This document shows positions 44,474-50,069 of a stretch of DNA of 50,069 nt, in pieces. The position numbers and the translations under genes are program-made. The DNA comes from Cyanophora paradoxa (Eukaryota > Glaucocystophyceae > Cyanophorales > Cyanophoraceae): positions 1 to 50,069 of the forward strand of contig QPMI01000172.1 of assembly GCA_004431415.1 (NCBI GenBank), written 5' to 3'. Below the pieces are notes generated by a model. That model did no database searches and was not told the DNA's origin. It was given only the letters and a program-made list of their open reading frames with translations. How positions within the stretch are numbered: position 1 is the stretch's first letter; every line of letters starts with the position of its first letter.

Positions 44474-45573
44474 AGAATAAGCGCATTCATATTCGCGACC
44501 GATGTGCACCCGCTCAGCACCAAACTACCGATACCGGTGATCATGTACATGTGACAGACGCGACGTGACCCGATGCATAAGCCTTTGTCTGATGACCGGC
44601 CCGCAGAGCGCCCGCGTTCTCAGCTGCAGCGGCCGCGGCGATGCTTTGGCGAAGGAACATCAGGCGCAAGGTGCGGCGGCGGTGAATCCGACCTGGTTCG
44701 GACCGCTGGCGCATCGTCCAGCGCGGCGCCGGCAGCTTCACACAGAAGCTCGTTTGCTCGACAGCTTGAGATTGATCAGCACGCAATTCAAGAAGTAGAG
44801 GGGCGAGCCTCACCTCGCCAAGCCTCATTATTACAAGCAATAGCTACTAGGCTAGCGAATGTCCGGACGTTGCATCAAAGTGTTCTTTGCTATTGTACAT
44901 TAATCCGATACAGAAATAATTACCAGAGCTCGAGAGCATAGGGGCCTTGGGCCGCCAGTGCTGCAATAAACCAAGCTTGGAGTGCCGCAGTGCTACGGCG
45001 TGCGAAGTTCGGACGACCTGAATATGTAAAAAGAGGCTTGAAAGCTTTGAAAAAAGCACTAAGAAAGCCCAGGCCTGCAGACTGAGTGAGCCGGAGCCCG
45101 GCTGATCGAGGGACTATACACACATTGGAACAAGTATTCAATTGCAACCTGGCAAATCTAAAGGTAACACGCGCGCATTGAAACAAAGCTCAAAGACTCT
45201 TGAGAGCCTCGGAGCCAAGACATGTTCTGGATCGAGACTTCTTCGAATGGCCTAGCTAATTATTTAAAAAACCCCGAAAAATATATGTACAAGTACACGT
45301 CAACGATGACTAGTACGTACGTATACTGCTCTCTATATATATGAGAAGCTGTATATGCTGCGCAAGCGCTAGCTAAGGATCTTTCGATGATCTATACACA
45401 GGCGAGGCCTAGGAGGTTGGCAGAATCTACTAGTACTGTTCCTTTGAAAGCTAGTGAAAAGGCAACGAATGGACTGAAGCTGGATGTAAATGCATACATA
45501 TAAATATAAATGCACATATGTATGGATATCCGATGGCGAAAGGCCGCTGAGGAGGCGAGGCCGGCGAGAGGCC
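44474..45573. other. Intergenic, AT-richer, with short tandem TA/GT DNA
   Basis: Includes alternating purine-pyrimidine stretches near 45300-45350 and 45490-45530. Open frames on both strands are short and show no family similarity; no gene is claimed. Confidence 0.6.
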
Positions 45574-47000
45574 TCACCTGCAGCTGACGGCGACGGAGCG
45601 GACGGCGCCGAGGAGGGTCGTGGGGAGGGGTTTGGGCGGGGCCGGCGGCTCCCGCTCGGAGCCCAAGGCGAGGGCGCCCAGGTCCGACACCGTCGGGAGG
45701 CGGCGCCCCAGCAGGCGGGCCGCCACCGCCACCGAGGCCTCCCCCTCCAGCGGGGCCGGGGCGGGGGCCGGGGCCGAGGCCGGGGCGACGGCGGGCGGCG
45801 CGGGGGTGCTGAAATCCGGGCAGGATGCGGGCTTCTGTGGGAGAAGCACCGGGCTCGTCACGCGCTGCAAGGCCGGGATGAGATTCCGCTCGCAGGATCT
45901 AGAGGGGGCGGGGAGGCGGGGCGGGGTACCGGGACGCCGCGGAAGGAGAGGGGGCCCGAGACGTACTGCTTGGCGCGGTTCATGAGGGCGAGCTTGCGGA
46001 TGGTGATGCCGCCCTCGACCTCCCAGCCCGAGACGGTCTGGCTGCGCGCCCGGCCCCGGGCCCCGGGGCCCTCGTCCGCAGAGTTCGAGCCGGCCTCCTC
46101 CTCGCTCTCCTCAGGGCTCTCGTCGTTGGGGTACGTCGACGAGCGCGGGCGCGTCTCGTACCGGCCTGCTCTGGTTGCGTCGGCCTGGGATCTACATGGG
46201 GTGGGGACTGGCCGGAGGCGCACCCTTGCCGGGGCCGACTGCGTCGGAAGCGGGCGGTCGCGGGGGCGTCATTGCGAGGATGACTCCCATCTTGGAGGGT
46301 GGGATTGCGCAGCCGATCGTGATCGCTGCCGCCGCGCGGGACGTCAGACTCGCGTGCGTTGTACTAATTTCATATGCATGGGCGCCGACGGATCAAATTT
46401 GAGCAGCGGACCATGCCAGGAGCCGACCCGTCGCACCAAGGTGCCGTCCGGCCGCCTGCTGGGGTGCGTGATGCCGGAAACGAGCCCCCGCAGGAACTGG
46501 TTCGCCGAGTCCGGGCTCGTGTCGCCCTCCGTCCACCGGTCGATGAGGACCTGCGGGGGGCGTCGGGGCGAGCTCAGAGACGCCACTCGGAAGGAAGCGA
46601 CACGGGAGATCAAGAGGGCCGCCGGGTCCGGACCTTCATCATCGACCGGAAGCGGTCCCGGGGGACGAATCCGACGCCGCCCGAATCGTGGTTCCAGTCT
46701 GCCGACGCCGAGTTGAGCGTTATAATCAAAACATATGTATTGTCAGTGCGGGGAGGGCCCGGCGCTACGGTGATGCGCACCCTGCACGGCCCGTCGGAAC
46801 GCCTGGTTCGAGTCCCAGTCCAGCCGCAACGCCCGATCTGCGCCCGTTGCCACGATCGGAACGAGAAGTGCAGAATTTTCACGGATCGGGGCGGGACGTA
46901 CACAGGCCCGCGTGGAAAGCAAAGTAACGCGTGCGAGTCAAGTTGCCATCGCCTTCGCAGATCGCGGCCCAGAGCTGCGCGACAACGCATTCAGATATTC
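45574..47000 (-). CDS. Unknown Ser/Pro/acidic-rich protein
   Basis: Minus-strand exon-like pieces in order: 46990-46660 (ending VGFVPRDRFRSMMK), 46600-46390 (SANQFLRGLVSGITHPSR, RRVGSWHGPLLKFD), 46160-45950 (acidic DESPEESEEEAGSNSADE then GGITIRKLALMNRAKQYV) and 45850-45574 (Ala/Pro-rich, LLGRRLPTVSDLGALALG, stop at 45574). The pieces look coding by composition, but the joins are not proven and I recognise no domain. Confidence 0.4.
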
Positions 47001-48600
47001 AGATGCGGCTCAAAACTGATCGTGAGGAGTTAAGCGGCCGTGATGAGAAGGCGCCGACGGTGAACCCACCTCTTCGAGTAACCGCTCCTGCTCCGCCGCC
47101 CGGTCACTCGTCTCTCCAAGTACGGTCGACGTCGCGCTAAGGGACGCCGACGTCGACGCCCGCGCGAGAGGCGAAGGCACGGCCGGCAACGACCCTCGGG
47201 AGCTGCCAGCTGCAGGCCTAGGCTCCATCACCTCGCGGTCGGGGGACTGTGAACGCGACTTCCGAAGCCAGGAAATGAGCATGGAACGAGCAACGCCGCC
47301 ACTGGGCCGTGCTGGCGAGGCGCCGAGGCCGACGTGTACGTATACGCGTACGTATATGCGTCCGAACGAGCAAGGGCCAACTTGCAAGGGTCTTATTGCC
47401 GCTCCAAGGGTCGAGTTGGCTGCTCTCTTGCGGGCTTCTTGCTTGTGCTTCTCGCAGAACGCGTGCACGTGCACGTGCTGCTCTTGCAATTGCGACAAGC
47501 CGCTGAGCGCTCTCACGAAAGCCGCGCGCGAGGCCTATGCGTCGACGGCGACGACGAGATGATCTCTAGATTCGATGGGCGGGCTCCTAGCCTTCACAGC
47601 CTTCCAAATCTAGAACGAATTCGAGATGCTTTTCTAGCTTCGCCCTGATGAAGTACGTTCTACAAAGTTCGTATCGATCGCCTTCTGCTGTGGGACATGC
47701 GTACACGCGTACGCGTACGGCCGCGGGTGGACGGCGCCGGCTCTTCAGGGCTCAGCGGCTGGGCGCGCGCCGGGCGGCGGGCGCGCGCCGTATCATAGTA
47801 TATGCGTGGGGCCGGGCCGCCCCTCCGATCGCGATCGCGAGCGACGAACTTCGCCGGAAGGCCACCCGACGAAATTGCATGTACCCTCGACGATCCTTGG
47901 CGATCGAACGCAGCCGTTGAATAAGTCACTTGATCGAGACGACGTCACCTTTGATTTAATTTAATTTGAGGGCGAACGTTAACGTTAATTTTTTTTTTTG
48001 GTGAATTACCGGCCACAGCCTCTAGTCTACTCCAGCACTGTGGGGGCGTATACAGGCAAGGTGGGGCATGATCGATCGGAATTATGTGGAACGGGCGGGA
48101 TTCGAAGGCGTGATTCTCATCGCAGGGCGATTCGAACACGGAAGGCATGAAATGAAAAGCGTGTATGATAACCACACCGCTATGAGCGGGGGCAACGTTA
48201 ACGTTCTTCGAACTCGGAATTCACTCAAGCTAGCGCTAAAGCCTAGTAAGTGCGCTGTTATATATGTGTATACGTGTATATACAATATATATCGAATTTG
48301 ACGTCATTAACGGCCGCGAATTTGCGGAGACTCTAGTTTATTCTGCGGATTGCAATTGATCGGCCGCGGAGACTCCGAAGAGTCGAGCTCGAGAGTGTCA
48401 TCGGAGAGTCGGAGTGTTCAGATAGAGTTAATCAATATATGAGTCGCCGAACTCATGGAAAAGATAAAGCTTGAGTGATCGCCACGGGGCCCGGGCCACT
48501 GATCGGCCGGTAAGCAAAAAAGGTTGCTGTGGGGTACGTATATACGGGCGCTCAACAGAGTCACAGGTTCCGCTCCGGAAGGTACGGGTTCACGAAGGGC
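47001..48600. other. Intergenic with alternating purine-pyrimidine DNA and a dispersed repeat
   Basis: Stretches such as 47335-47362 (CGTATACGCGTACGTATA), 47700-47720 and 48250-48295 alternate purine and pyrimidine. The 12-bp palindrome AACGTTAACGTT occurs near 47974 and 48193. No gene is supported. Confidence 0.6.
47990..48048 (+). repeat. Dispersed repeat, copy B
   Basis: Second copy of the element at 20875-20930: a T run, GGTGAATTACCGGCCACAG, CTCTAG, CCAGCACTG and GGGGGC. The two copies differ by a few substitutions and a short spacer insertion. Confidence 0.75.
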
Positions 48601-48606
48601 GAGCGA

Positions 48607-50069
48607 ATGCTGATCAACCCGGACCACGCGGCGGGCGTGTCCGATGTGTCAATCCACGAGAGGCACCAGGAAGTTCTTGCGCCGCATCAGGTCAGCAAGC
48701 GCGCTGCGCACGGCCCCGGACGAGCGCGCGAGCGCCCCGGCAGGTTGATGGCGTGCGCTTTATGTGGCGAAACGCGGTCGGCCTCGGAACGGAGGGCGAG
48801 GAGCCCGGCGGCTGCATCCTCGCGCACTCGATGGGTTCGCATGCCGCGCGCCCCACGAAGGCGCGACCGCTGACGCGCCCGAAGGGCTTGGCAAGTCCAT
48901 TCAAGTCAGCTGCTTCATCTACACGTACCTCTCCAGCGCGCCGGCGCGCCGTTCACGTCGCTGCGCACATTGATGCGTTCGCGCTGATGCGTCGCGCCGA
49001 CGCGCAGCGCTCGAGCGTGCTTCTGGTGATGCCGACGACGATCCAGCAGCACTGGGAGAACGGTAGGTGTGCGCTCCGGGCGCTCGGCGCTGGCGCTCAC
49101 GCCGCGCTCCCAGAGTTCGACCGCTGGTTTGTCAACCCGCTGGCCGTCAAAATCTACACGCTCTCATGTGCGCCTCCTCGCGAGCGCCGCGCGCCGCGCG
49201 CCCTTCCGTGAGTCGCGAGCCCCGCCGCAGCCAAGGACCAGAAGTCAGTGCCGAAGAGGGCGGAGCAGTGCGCGGCATGGAAGTCCACAGGCGGTGCGCC
49301 GGGGGCGCAATCGATGGGCTCTCGGGGTGCATAGCAGCTGAAGCGCTGCAGGCGTCCTCCTGGTGGGCTACGAGATGCTGTGCTCCCTCATCAACCCGCC
49401 CCCGGCCAAAGGCGAGAACAGCAAGGACCCCGAGAAGATGAAAAAGGCAGGCGGAGGTCATCCGAATTTCGCGCGGCGCCGCCTTACGCGGCCGCGCGCA
49501 GCTGGCGACGGCGCAGCGTCAGCTGCAGCGGCTGCTGTGCGACCCGGGGCCCGACGTCGTCGTCCTCGACGAGGGGCACCGCGTCAAGACGAAAGAGGCG
49601 CGCCCGCGAGCCCCCGCAGCCTGCTCGCCGCGCCCGAGCCGACCTACCCGCCGCCCTCGCAGACCAGCATCTTCAAGGCCGTGACGCGCATCCGTACCCC
49701 CCGCAAGATCGTCCTCACGGGTAACCCCCTCCAGAACAACCTCACCGAGTACTGGTGCATGGTGCGCTTCTTCTCGGGCTCGCTTGCGTCACGGGGGCGC
49801 CGGGCGCGGGGCGGGACCGACCCGGCGCCGCCCGGGTACAGGTCGAGATCGTGCGGCCGGGTACTTTGGGCGGGCACGACGAGTTCCAGGCGATCTTCGA
49901 GGGACCCATCAAGGTCGGTCGGCGCAACGCGTACCCCCCGCCCTTCCTTCCCCCCGCCTCCGCCTCACTCGGGGGCAGACGGGCCAGCGGTCGGACTGCG
50001 GGGAGCGCGAGGCGTGGCTGGCCCGCTCGCGCTCCTTCGTTCTGAACCGCCTCATCCGTCCCTTTCTCC
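48607..50069 (+). CDS. SNF2-family helicase, RAD54L2/ATRX type (5' part)
   Basis: Runs off the window. Exons: about 48607-48690, 48744-48834, 48885-48937, 49008-49062, 49114-49167, 49231-49293, 49352-49446, 49502-49597, 49663-49761, 49842-49913, 49979 onward. Motifs in order: LAPHQVDGVRFMW (Q-like entry), GCILAHSMG|LGKSIQV (Walker A, split by an intron at 48835), VMPTTIQQHW (Ia), VVVLDEGHRVK (II, DEGH), LTGNPLQNNLTEYWCMV (III), VRPGTLGGHDEF. The EYWCMV/VRPGTLG pair and DEGH suit the RAD54L2/ATRX branch of ATP-driven chromatin remodellers. The second helicase lobe lies beyond the end, and the true start may lie upstream of 48607. Introns at 49447 and 49598, and probably 48938, start with GC. 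Confidence 0.85.

Overview
The window reads as GC-rich nuclear DNA of a single-celled eukaryote. Genes are split by many short introns (mostly 43-120 nt, one of 225 nt). Many introns start with weak GTNCGC- or GTACCCC-type sites, and at least eleven appear to start with GC instead of GT. The products (ribonucleotide reductase, VTC/SPX polyphosphate protein, SEL1L/HRD3, LTO1, SNF2 helicase, nephrocystin-3-like NACHT-TPR) are eukaryotic. A GC-rich alga, possibly a haptophyte, is my tentative guess; no rRNA or organelle marker is present to settle it.

Layout. Positions 1-2.8 kb hold no gene I can defend. A seven-copy ~100-bp minisatellite (2921-3587) and a run of 33 G follow. Positions 4769-11530 and 11554-18328 are a near-identical head-to-tail tandem duplication of ~6.8 kb. 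Each unit carries the 3' end of an unknown nuclear/coiled-coil gene, a TTTACC-repeat array ending in a perfect palindrome, C-homopolymers, an ornithine-decarboxylase-like gene on the minus strand and a divergent SEL1L gene on the plus strand. The first SEL1L copy is cut at the unit junction; the second runs on into unique sequence and is complete to 20545. Next come a minus-strand DUF4062-NACHT-TPR STAND gene whose TPRs sit on 23 identical-length 126-nt exons (21130-29285), a plus-strand SPX-VTC-DUF202 gene with an extra C-terminal domain (29975-34520), a minus-strand F-box/LRR gene (34936-37717), a plus-strand RNR large subunit (37972-41449), a minus-strand unknown, LTO1 (44029-44473), another minus-strand unknown, and the 5' part of a RAD54L2/ATRX-type SNF2 gene running off the end.

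From the ODC-like gene onward the recognised genes alternate strictly in orientation, giving head-to-head pairs (ODC-like/SEL1L 116 bp apart, F-box/RNR 113-254 bp apart, depending on the RNR start) and tail-to-tail pairs. The genes do not form one pathway. They cover polyamine control (pseudo-ODC), ER-associated degradation (SEL1L), phosphate/polyphosphate handling (VTC), dNTP synthesis (RNR), Fe-S delivery to ABCE1 (LTO1), chromatin remodelling (SNF2) and a possible STAND sensor.

The strongest observations are: (i) an ODC homologue that has lost the PLP lysine and the glycine loop, so probably an antizyme-inhibitor-like pseudoenzyme; (ii) widespread GC-AG introns; (iii) a VTC protein with an appended, predicted lumenal domain; (iv) exon-by-exon TPR expansion in a STAND gene; and (v) the tandem duplication, which could be real or an assembly artefact.
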